DNA of 64,000 nt, taken from Arthrobacter burdickii. Its GTDB lineage: Bacteria; Actinomycetota; Actinomycetes; Actinomycetales; Micrococcaceae. Position numbers and translations under genes: made by a program. The notes beneath the pieces were generated by a model. It was given only the letters and a program-made list of their open reading frames with translations. It was not told where the DNA came from and ran no database searches. Below, one piece after another: positions 57,336 through 64,000 of this stretch (the stretch's first letter is position 1; each line of letters starts with the position of its first letter). Location of the stretch: positions 2,418,001 through 2,482,000 of the forward strand of contig NZ_JAROCG010000001.1 in assembly GCF_030433645.1 (NCBI RefSeq), given 5' to 3'.

Positions 57336-58415
57336 ATGCGCTTCTACCCGACCTTCTTCCGGATCGTGTTCTCCGGAATGGACGCCGAACGGGCCCACAG
57401 GATCGGGTTCGCCCTCATCCGGGTCGCCGACCTTCCACCTGTGGGATGGGCGCTGCGGCGTTTCTGCGCGCCCGATCCCCGCCTAGCCACCACCGCCTTC
57501 GGGGTGGACTTCCCTTCACCGTTCGGCCTCGCTGCCGGCTTCGACAAGGCGGGCAAGGGCGTGCTTCCGCTGACCGCGCTCGGCTTCGGGCATGTGGAGA
57601 TCGGGACGATCACCGGCCAGGCCCAGCCCGGCAACCCGGCGCCCAGGCTCTTCCGGCTCGTCGAGGACAGGGCGGTCATCAATCGAATGGGCTTCAACAA
57701 CGACGGGGCGGCTGCCGTCGCCCCGCGCCTGCTGTCGGCCCGGCAGCGGCTGGCCCGGCGCTACGGCGCACGTTCGCGCCCGGTCGTCGGGGTCAACATC
57801 GGCAAGACCAAGAAAGTGGACCTCGCCGATGCCGTCGCCGACTACCTCGTGAGCGCCGAGCAGCTGGCCCCCGTGGCGGACTACCTCGTGGTCAACGTGT
57901 CCTCGCCGAACACCCCGGGCCTCCGGCTGCTCCAGACCGTGGAGTCGCTCCGGCCCCTGCTCGAAGCGGTCCGCCGCACCGCCGACGAGGCGGCGGGGCG
58001 CCATGTGCCGCTCCTCGTCAAGATCGCCCCCGACCTGATGGACTCCGACATCGATGACGTCGGCGCCCTCGCGCTGGATCTGGGGCTGGACGGCATCGTG
58101 GCCACGAACACCACCATCACGCGTGAGAACCTCGTCACCGATCCCGCGACCGTGATGGCCAAGGGTGTGGGCGGCCTGAGCGGCGCACCGCTCAAGGCGC
58201 GGTCCCTCGAGGTCCTCAAGCGCCTGCGTGCCGCCGTGGGGGATCAGCTCGCCATCGTCGCCGTAGGCGGCGTCGAGACCCCCGAGGACGTCCTCGAGCG
58301 GCTGGAGGCCGGCGCCACCCTCGTCCAGGGGTACACGGCGTTCCTCTACGAGGGTCCCTTCTGGGCGCATCGGATCAACCGCGGCCTGCTGCGCGCGCGC
58401 CGCACCGCGGCCTGA
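57336..58415 (+). CDS. pyrD: Dihydroorotate dehydrogenase (quinone), class 2
   Basis: 359 residues. Oxidises dihydroorotate to orotate with FMN and the quinone pool, membrane-associated. RFYPTFFRIVFSGMDAE is the class 2 N-terminal membrane-association segment; GAGFDKAGKG-like FMN region, NRMGFNNDG, VNVSSPNTPGLR with the active-site serine, and KIAPDL follow. GGAGG lies 5 bp before the ATG at 57336, which also excludes the minisatellite from the protein. Confidence 0.96.
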   Translation: MRFYPTFFRIVFSGMDAERAHRIGFALIRVADLPPVGWALRRFCAPDPRLATTAFGVDFPSPFGLAAGFDKAGKGVLPLTALGFGHVEIGTITGQAQPGNPAPRLFRLVEDRAVINRMGFNNDGAAAVAPRLLSARQRLARRYGARSRPVVGVNIGKTKKVDLADAVADYLVSAEQLAPVADYLVVNVSSPNTPGLRLLQTVESLRPLLEAVRRTADEAAGRHVPLLVKIAPDLMDSDIDDVGALALDLGLDGIVATNTTITRENLVTDPATVMAKGVGGLSGAPLKARSLEVLKRLRAAVGDQLAIVAVGGVETPEDVLERLEAGATLVQGYTAFLYEGPFWAHRINRGLLRARRTAA

Positions 58416-58456
58416 CCGGACGGAGCCGGGCCGTCCCGCGGTCCGCTGATCAGACA

Positions 58457-58488
58457 GAAGAAGCCGGGCCCGCGGGCCCGGCTTCTTC
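58457..58488. terminator. Bidirectional terminator between pyrD and DUF3043 gene
   Basis: A nearly perfect 15-bp inverted repeat (58457-58471 with 58474-58488) with A-rich and T-rich flanks, placed between convergent genes. Confidence 0.85.
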
Positions 58489-58579
58489 GTTTCCTCCACC
58501 CGCAGTTCCTGCAATCGCCCGGCATGCGGCCGGCGTCAGGACGTGCAGATATCAGGCGGTGCAGATCAGGAGATGTGGA

Positions 58580-59167
58580 TCAGGAGGGGTACTGTCCCCG
58601 GCTGACCTGCGGCTTCGGGAGGCGCAGGCGGCGGAACTGCAGCGCACGCGTCACCCCGTACCAGAGGTCGCCCTGGTTGGGGGAGCCGAACTTCTCGGTC
58701 AGCTTCTTCTTCAGCTTCCGGCGCAGCAGGACGCAATCGACGATCACAGCGACGATGAGCACCCAGAAGGCCATCAGGACGGCGCTCTGCACCGCGACGG
58801 ACTGGAAGAAGCTCAGGACCACGAACACCAGGGCGGCGATCATGAGGAACTCGCCGATGTTGACGCGGGCGTCGACGAACTGGCGGATGTAGCGACGGTT
58901 CGGGCCCTTGTCCCGCAGCGGCAGGTAGCGCTCGTCCCCGGTATCGAGGGCCTGGCGCGTCTTCGCGCGTTCGTCGCGCACATTCGCACGGCTCTGGTCC
59001 CGGGCGGCCTTGCGGTCGGTGGGAACGAGGGGCCGTTTCCGCGCGGCCTCCTGCACGCTGCGCTTGGGCGTCGGTGCGCCCTTGCCCTGGGCGCGCAGCG
59101 CTTCGTCGGTGCGTGAAGCGCTGTCAACGGCTTCCTGGGCAGGCGGGGTTTCTTTTCGTCCGAACAC
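58580..59167 (-). CDS. DUF3043 membrane protein
   Basis: 195 residues. A basic N-terminal half (GRKETPPAQEA ... RPLVPTDRKAARDQSRANVR) precedes ARVNIGEFLMIAALVF and a second hydrophobic helix (about 138-158), then a basic C-terminus (LRRKLKKKLTEKFG). These are the features of the actinobacterial DUF3043 family. Function unknown. GTG start at 59167. Confidence 0.88.
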   Translation of the reverse strand: MFGRKETPPAQEAVDSASRTDEALRAQGKGAPTPKRSVQEAARKRPLVPTDRKAARDQSRANVRDERAKTRQALDTGDERYLPLRDKGPNRRYIRQFVDARVNIGEFLMIAALVFVVLSFFQSVAVQSAVLMAFWVLIVAVIVDCVLLRRKLKKKLTEKFGSPNQGDLWYGVTRALQFRRLRLPKPQVSRGQYPS

Positions 59168-59283
59168 CCCTTCAGGATACCGGCTCGGTGTCCGGCGGAC
59201 GCCCCCTCGGGAGCGCGGGCTTCGACGCCGGTCCGCGACGGCGCATCCCCCGCCCCATGGGGCCGCGTGTGTAGGGTTCTGGC

Positions 59284-60708
59284 ATGACTTCCACGAATAC
59301 CTCCACCGAGCAGTCGCACGACCGGTCCCACGTCGTCGAGCAGTTGCGGGCGAGCGTCGACGCCGCGTTCCCCCGCGTCGTCGAGCAGCTCTCGGGCCTC
59401 GTCGCCATCCAGGGCATCGCCTGGGAAGCGTTCGACGCGGCCGAGCTGGACCGCAGCGCCGACGCCGTTGCCGCACTGATCCGGGGTGTCGGCATCGACG
59501 ATGTCCGCGTCCTGCGCGTGGACAACGACGGGACTCCCGGCGGGCCCGCCGTCGTCGCCCGCCGCGCGGCGGCCGAGGGCAAGCCGACCGTCCTCCTCTA
59601 CGCCCACCACGATGTGCAGCCGCCCGGAGATCCGGCGCTGTGGGAGACGGAGCCCTTCGTCGCCACGGAGCGCGACGGCAGGCTCTACGGTCGCGGAGCG
59701 GCCGACGACAAGGCGGGCATCATGGCGCACATCGGCGCCTTCGGAGCCCTCACCGAAGTACTCGGCGACTCCTTCGGGGTCGGGGTGACGCTCTTCATCG
59801 AGGGGGAGGAGGAGGCCGGCTCGCCGACCTTCCGCACGTTCCTCGAGACGTACCGCGACGACCTCGAGGCCGACGTGATCGTCGTCGCCGATTCCAGCAA
59901 CTGGAAAGTAGGGGTGCCGGCACTGACCACGAGCCTGCGCGGGCTGGTGGACGGCACCATCGAGGTGCAGGTCCTCGACCACGCCGTGCACTCCGGCATG
60001 TTCGGTGGTCCGGTCCTCGACGCGCCGACCCTCCTCGCGCGGCTCATCGCGACACTGCACGACGACGCCGGCGACGTCGCCATCGCGGGCCTGCGGGGCG
60101 GCGACCTCGCGTCCGTCGAGTACGACGAGCGGGACTACCGCTCCGACGCCTCGGTGCTCGACGGCGTCGAACTCGCCGGCACGGGCTCGATCGCCTCCCG
60201 CCTGTGGCACAAGCCTGCCCTGTCCATCATCGGCATGGACATCCCGAGCGTCGCCCTGTCCTCCAACACGCTGCTGCCGCGGGCGCGCGCCAAGTTCAGC
60301 CTCCGGCTCGCTCCCGGCGAGGATCCGCAGGCCGCCATGGCCGCCGTGCGGGCCCACGTCGAGTCCCACGCCCCCTTCGGGGCCAGGGTCACGTTCACAC
60401 CGGGGGAGACCGGCAGCCCCTTCCAGACGGACACCTCCGAGCCGGCGTCGCGCCTGGCACTGGAGGCACTCGAGGAGGCCTGGGGCGTGCAGCCCGTGGA
60501 GGCCGGCATGGGTGGCTCCATCCCCTTCATCGCCGACCTGACCGAGCTCTTCCCCTCGGCGCAGATCCTGATCACCGGCGTCGAGGACCCGGATTCGCGG
60601 GCCCACAGCGCCAACGAGTCGCTGCACCTGGGAGAGTTCCGGAAGGCCGTGCTCGCCGAGGCGATCCTGCTCGCCCGGCTCAACGACGAAGGACTCGCCG
60701 GCGCGTGA
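59284..60708 (+). CDS. M20 family dipeptidase
   Basis: 474 residues. Metal ligands in LLYAHHDVQPPGD (about 105-117), GRGAADDKAGI, FIEGEEEAGSP, and VVADSSNW; the lid domain and C-terminal histidine segment (HSANESLHLGEF) are present. The enzyme probably hydrolyses dipeptides with broad specificity, in the carnosinase-like branch. It is followed by a hairpin at 60724-60751. Confidence 0.94.
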   Translation: MTSTNTSTEQSHDRSHVVEQLRASVDAAFPRVVEQLSGLVAIQGIAWEAFDAAELDRSADAVAALIRGVGIDDVRVLRVDNDGTPGGPAVVARRAAAEGKPTVLLYAHHDVQPPGDPALWETEPFVATERDGRLYGRGAADDKAGIMAHIGAFGALTEVLGDSFGVGVTLFIEGEEEAGSPTFRTFLETYRDDLEADVIVVADSSNWKVGVPALTTSLRGLVDGTIEVQVLDHAVHSGMFGGPVLDAPTLLARLIATLHDDAGDVAIAGLRGGDLASVEYDERDYRSDASVLDGVELAGTGSIASRLWHKPALSIIGMDIPSVALSSNTLLPRARAKFSLRLAPGEDPQAAMAAVRAHVESHAPFGARVTFTPGETGSPFQTDTSEPASRLALEALEEAWGVQPVEAGMGGSIPFIADLTELFPSAQILITGVEDPDSRAHSANESLHLGEFRKAVLAEAILLARLNDEGLAGA

Positions 60709-60723
60709 ACGCCCGGCGCGCGC

Positions 60724-60751
60724 GGGAGGGCGGAAATGTTTCGGCCCTCCC
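60724..60751 (+). terminator. Terminator after dipeptidase gene
   Basis: 8-bp stem gggagggc (60724-60731) with gccctccc (60744-60751), directly downstream of the dipeptidase stop. Confidence 0.65.
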
Positions 60752-60859
60752 GTCCGTTATGTCTGGAGCGTGCACGGCTACCATTGGATCAAGCCGTGTG
60801 CGCCACACCGCGGACGGCACTGAGAGCGGACACCATGGGTCCGAGCTAGGAGAAACACT

Positions 60860-61240
60860 ATGAGCACATCGACCACCGAAACAGGGTCCCTCCAGGAGTC
60901 CTCGGAACTTCCCGTGCACGAGGTCAACCTGTCCGATGTCGCAGCCGGCAAGGTGCGCAGCCTCCTCGAGCAGGAAGGACGCACCGACCTCCGTCTGCGC
61001 GTCGCGGTCCAGCCGGGCGGCTGCTCCGGGCTGATCTACCAGCTGTACTTCGACGAGCGCGTCCTCGACGGCGATGCGGTGCGGGACTTCGACGGAGTCG
61101 AGGTCATCGTGGACAAGATGAGCGTCCCCTACCTGTCCGGTGCGTCCATCGACTTCGAGGACACCATCTCGAAGCAGGGATTCACCATCGACAACCCGAA
61201 TGCAGGCGGATCCTGCGCCTGTGGGGACTCCTTCCACTAA
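60860..61240 (+). CDS. erpA: Iron-sulfur cluster insertion protein (HesB/IscA family)
   Basis: 126 residues. A-type carrier with the three conserved cysteines: PGGCSG (about residue 54) and CAC near the C-terminus (GSCACGDSFH). It transfers Fe-S clusters to apoproteins. A clear ribosome binding site (AGGAGA) precedes the ATG. It stands just before the cytochrome oxidase genes and is closed by a terminator. Confidence 0.95.
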   Translation: MSTSTTETGSLQESSELPVHEVNLSDVAAGKVRSLLEQEGRTDLRLRVAVQPGGCSGLIYQLYFDERVLDGDAVRDFDGVEVIVDKMSVPYLSGASIDFEDTISKQGFTIDNPNAGGSCACGDSFH

Positions 61241-61251
61241 CACGTCGCAGG

Positions 61252-61293
61252 GGCCCGGAACATCACCGATGAGGTGTGTTCCGGGCCTTTTGC
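61252..61293 (+). terminator. Terminator after erpA
   Basis: Long GC-rich stem (61252-61267 with about 61273-61288, with one or two mismatches) followed by tttt. Confidence 0.8.
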
Positions 61294-61410
61294 ATGTCAC
61301 CAGATCGCCGGCCGTACAGGTAAGCTCTACAGTGAGTAGTAAAACTGGATGTGCTCCCCGGGCAGCTTCATGGGCGGGTGGCAACGCACGTAGAAAAGGA
61401 AGGTCCGTCT

Positions 61411-62283
61411 GTGAGTTCGCAGGACCGAACCGGTAGCAAGCGCGTCAGGATCGCGAAGATCTCCAGCATCTCGCTGGCTGGCGCCCTCCTACTGACCGGC
61501 TGTTCGGCACAAGCCCAGAATGGCTGGCTCCCGGCTGACCGGGACAACACCAATCACACCGGGATCATCACCGATCTGTGGGTCAATTCGTGGATCGCGG
61601 CGCTGGTCGTCGGCATCATCACGTGGGGCCTGATCATCTGGTGCATGGTTGCCTACCGCCGCCGGAAGAACGACACCGGCTACCCGCGGCAGATGAGCTA
61701 CAACCTGCCGCTCGAGATCTTCTATTTGACGATCCCGCTGTTCATGGTGCTCGTGTTCTTCTACTTCACCGAGCGCGACATCAACACGATCGACGCCCGC
61801 GTCGAGGACCCCGATGTCATCGTGGACGTCCGTGGCAAGCAGTGGGCGTGGGATTTCAACTACGTCACCGAGGACAAGTACTCCACGGGAGAGCAGGCCC
61901 ACCTCACGGGGGAGCCGGGCCGGGTCGATGACCTGCCGACCCTGTACCTGCCCGTGAACCGGAGTGTCGAGCTCCAGCTCAACGCCCGCGACGTGCAGCA
62001 CTCGTTCTTCGTCCCGGCGTTCCTGCAGAAGCGGGACCTCTACCCGGGGCGCACCAACTACATCAACCTCACCCCTACCAAGGAGGGGACCTTCGCGGGC
62101 AAGTGCGCCGAGCTGTGCGGTCAGTACCACTCGGAGATGCTCTTCAACGTCAAGGTCGTCTCGCAGGCGGAATTCGACGCGCAGATGGCGCAGCTGGAAG
62201 ACGGTCAGCTCGGTGACGAGTACGACCGCGACTCCTACCCAGAGGATGATCCCGATACCGACCCAGCCAGGAGCAGCAGCTGA
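61411..62283 (+). CDS. ctaC: Cytochrome c oxidase subunit II
   Basis: 290 residues from GTG 61411, which has AAAAGGAAGG upstream. The signal peptide ends in LLLTGC, a lipobox, so the protein is a lipoprotein. Two membrane helices and a cupredoxin CuA domain follow with [12 protein letters not shown] (CuA ligands). It feeds electrons to subunit I of the aa3 oxidase; ctaD overlaps its stop. Confidence 0.96.
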   Translation: MSSQDRTGSKRVRIAKISSISLAGALLLTGCSAQAQNGWLPADRDNTNHTGIITDLWVNSWIAALVVGIITWGLIIWCMVAYRRRKNDTGYPRQMSYNLPLEIFYLTIPLFMVLVFFYFTERDINTIDARVEDPDVIVDVRGKQWAWDFNYVTEDKYSTGEQAHLTGEPGRVDDLPTLYLPVNRSVELQLNARDVQHSFFVPAFLQKRDLYPGRTNYINLTPTKEGTFAGKCAELCGQYHSEMLFNVKVVSQAEFDAQMAQLEDGQLGDEYDRDSYPEDDPDTDPARSSS

Positions 62284-64000
62284 TGTCCACCTTCGAATAC
62301 ACCCTTGAGGAAGCCGGCACCATAGCCGCTCCGCGTGTTGTTCCCCGGTCCAAGGGACGCATCGTCGTCAACTGGATCACGACGACGGACCACAAGACCA
62401 TCGGGTACATGTACCTGATCGCCTCGTTCGTCTTCTTCTGCTTCGCCGGCGTGATGGCGCTGATCATCCGCGCCGAGCTCTTCGAGCCCGGGATGCAGGT
62501 CCTGCAGACGAAGGAGCAGTACAACCAGCTGTTCACGATGCACGGCACAGTGATGCTCCTGATGTTCGCGACACCGCTGTTCGCCGGCTTCACCAACGTC
62601 ATCATGCCGCTGCAGATCGGGGCGCCCGACGTCGCCTTCCCGCGGCTGAACGCCCTGGCCTTCTGGTTCTTCCTCTTCGGCAGCACCATCGCGGTCTCCG
62701 GATTCATCACCCCCCAGGGTGCGGCCTCGTTCGGCTGGTTCGCGTACGCCCCGCTCTCGAGCACCACCTTCTCGCCGGGCATCGGCGGGGACCTGTGGGT
62801 CTTCGGCCTCGCACTGTCCGGCTTCGGCACCATCCTCGGTGGCGTCAACTTCGTCACGACGATCATCTGCATGCGTGCTCCAGGCCTGACCATGTGGCGG
62901 ATGCCGATCTTCACCTGGAACGCCCTCATCACCTCGATCCTGGTGCTGATGGCCTTCCCACCGTTCGCCGCAGCCCTGTTCGCACTCGGTGCCGACCGCC
63001 GCTTCGGTGCCCACATCTTCGACCCGGAAGCCGGCGGTGCCATCCTGTGGCAGCACCTCTTCTGGTTCTTCGGCCACCCCGAGGTGTACATCATCGCGCT
63101 GCCGTTCTTCGGCATCGTCTCCGAGATCTTCCCCGTCTTCAGCCGCAAGCCGATCTTCGGCTACAAGGGCCTCGTCTACGCGACGATCTCGATCGCCGCC
63201 CTCTCCGTGACGGTGTGGGCGCACCACATGTACGTCACCGGCGCGGTCCTGCTGCCGTTCTTCGCCTTCATGACGATGCTCATCGCCGTGCCGACGGGCG
63301 TGAAGTTCTTCAACTGGATCGGCACCATGTGGCGCGGGTCCCTGACCTTCGAGACCCCGATGCTGTGGAGCATCGGCTTCCTCGTCACCTTCCTCTTCGG
63401 CGGTCTGACCGGCATCATCCTGGCGTCGCCGCCGCTGGACTTCCACGTCTCGGACACCTACTTCGTGGTGGCCCACTTCCACTACGTGGTCTTCGGCACT
63501 GTCGTGTTCGCGATGTTCGCCGGGTTCTACTTCTGGTGGCCCAAGTTCACCGGCAAGATGCTGAACGAGCGCCTCGGCAAGATCCACTTCTGGATGCTGT
63601 TCCTCGGCTTCCACGCCACGTTCCTGATCCAGCACTGGCTCGGTGTGGAGGGCATGCCCCGCCGCTACGCCGACTACCTGCCGGAGGACGGCTTCACGGC
63701 GATGAACCAGTTCTCGACCATCGGGTCCTTCGTCCTCGGAGCCTCGCTGATCCCGTTCTTCTGGAACGTCTACATCACGTGGCGCAGCGGCAAGAAGGTA
63801 GAGGTGGACGATCCCTGGGGCTTCGGAGCCTCGCTGGAGTGGGCGACGTCGTGCCCGCCCCCACGCCACAACTTCACCTCGCTCCCGCGCATCCGCTCGG
63901 AGCGCCCGGCCCTGGACCTGCACCACCCCGAGCTGCAGCAGACCCACACGCCCGATGACAACGCCGCGGGCCAGATCCTGGGCTCCGCCGCCCGGAAGGA
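62283..64000 (+). CDS. ctaD: Cytochrome c oxidase subunit I (partial, runs off the window)
   Basis: ATG 62283 overlaps the ctaC stop (TGATG); the frame is open to the end of the window (572 codons so far). This is the heme-copper oxidase catalytic subunit: the [12 protein letters not shown] heme ligand region, [19 protein letters not shown] with CuB ligand and crosslinked tyrosine, WAHHMYVTG and [10 protein letters not shown] are all present. Only the very C-terminus is missing. Confidence 0.97.
   Translation, partial: MSTFEYTLEEAGTIAAPRVVPRSKGRIVVNWITTTDHKTIGYMYLIASFVFFCFAGVMALIIRAELFEPGMQVLQTKEQYNQLFTMHGTVMLLMFATPLFAGFTNVIMPLQIGAPDVAFPRLNALAFWFFLFGSTIAVSGFITPQGAASFGWFAYAPLSSTTFSPGIGGDLWVFGLALSGFGTILGGVNFVTTIICMRAPGLTMWRMPIFTWNALITSILVLMAFPPFAAALFALGADRRFGAHIFDPEAGGAILWQHLFWFFGHPEVYIIALPFFGIVSEIFPVFSRKPIFGYKGLVYATISIAALSVTVWAHHMYVTGAVLLPFFAFMTMLIAVPTGVKFFNWIGTMWRGSLTFETPMLWSIGFLVTFLFGGLTGIILASPPLDFHVSDTYFVVAHFHYVVFGTVVFAMFAGFYFWWPKFTGKMLNERLGKIHFWMLFLGFHATFLIQHWLGVEGMPRRYADYLPEDGFTAMNQFSTIGSFVLGASLIPFFWNVYITWRSGKKVEVDDPWGFGASLEWATSCPPPRHNFTSLPRIRSERPALDLHHPELQQTHTPDDNAAGQILGSAARK

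Overview
The window looks like a high-GC actinobacterial chromosome, most likely Arthrobacter or a close Micrococcaceae relative. This rests on gene order (comEA-comEC-holA-rpsT-lepA-hemW-DUF3097-hrcA-dnaJ-rsmE-GerMN-phoH-ybeY-CBS hemolysin-era, then leuA-recO-uppS, pyrD, DUF3043, erpA, ctaC-ctaD), frequent GTG starts and strong GC bias at third codon positions. No species can be named from the sequence alone.

Layout: (1) 1-6.1 kb: glycerol uptake (glpF, glpK), then leuS behind a leucine-rich leader with hairpins, and a DegV protein. (2) 6.2-7.3 kb: comEA, cut off inside its helix-hairpin-helix domain. (3) About 7.3-31.0 kb: a foreign island with lower GC and many tiny overlapping genes. (4) 31.0-32.7 kb: comEC without its 5' part and with one frameshift. 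(5) 32.8-64 kb: conserved housekeeping DNA. It covers replication and translation (holA, rpsT, lepA), heme (hemW), heat shock (CIRCE-hrcA-dnaJ), rRNA processing (rsmE, phoH, ybeY, era), cell wall (LCP, uppS), leucine synthesis with a leader (leuA), repair (recO), pyrimidines (pyrD), Fe-S assembly (erpA) and respiration (ctaC, ctaD, the last running off the window).

The island is best read as a damaged temperate phage or phage-plasmid relic. It carries an early module (winged-helix protein, YopX protein, an SSB with a DDIPF tail, a KGG protein), an Lsr2/H-NS-like silencer, an ImmA/IrrE-like protease, an excisionase-like HTH, and remains of a head module (head protein fragment, SPP1-gp7-like protein, protease/scaffold-like protein). 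I see no integrase, terminase, portal or major capsid gene. The rest is dominated by small membrane-anchored or secreted proteins on both strands, one HEPN-motif protein and one zinc-ribbon protein, which could be accessory or exclusion functions. About 1 kb of comEA/comEC is missing at the junction, so the island replaced host DNA or lost one end together with host DNA.

Main points of interest: a candidate programmed -1 frameshift (CCCAAAA plus a 10-bp stem) in the island's membrane-anchored transglycosylase gene; a 19-bp promoter/operator repeat driving two island operons; a leucine-codon attenuator before leuS in addition to one before leuA; two related membrane/beta proteins on the minus strand; and several frameshifts confined to the island and the dead comEC gene.
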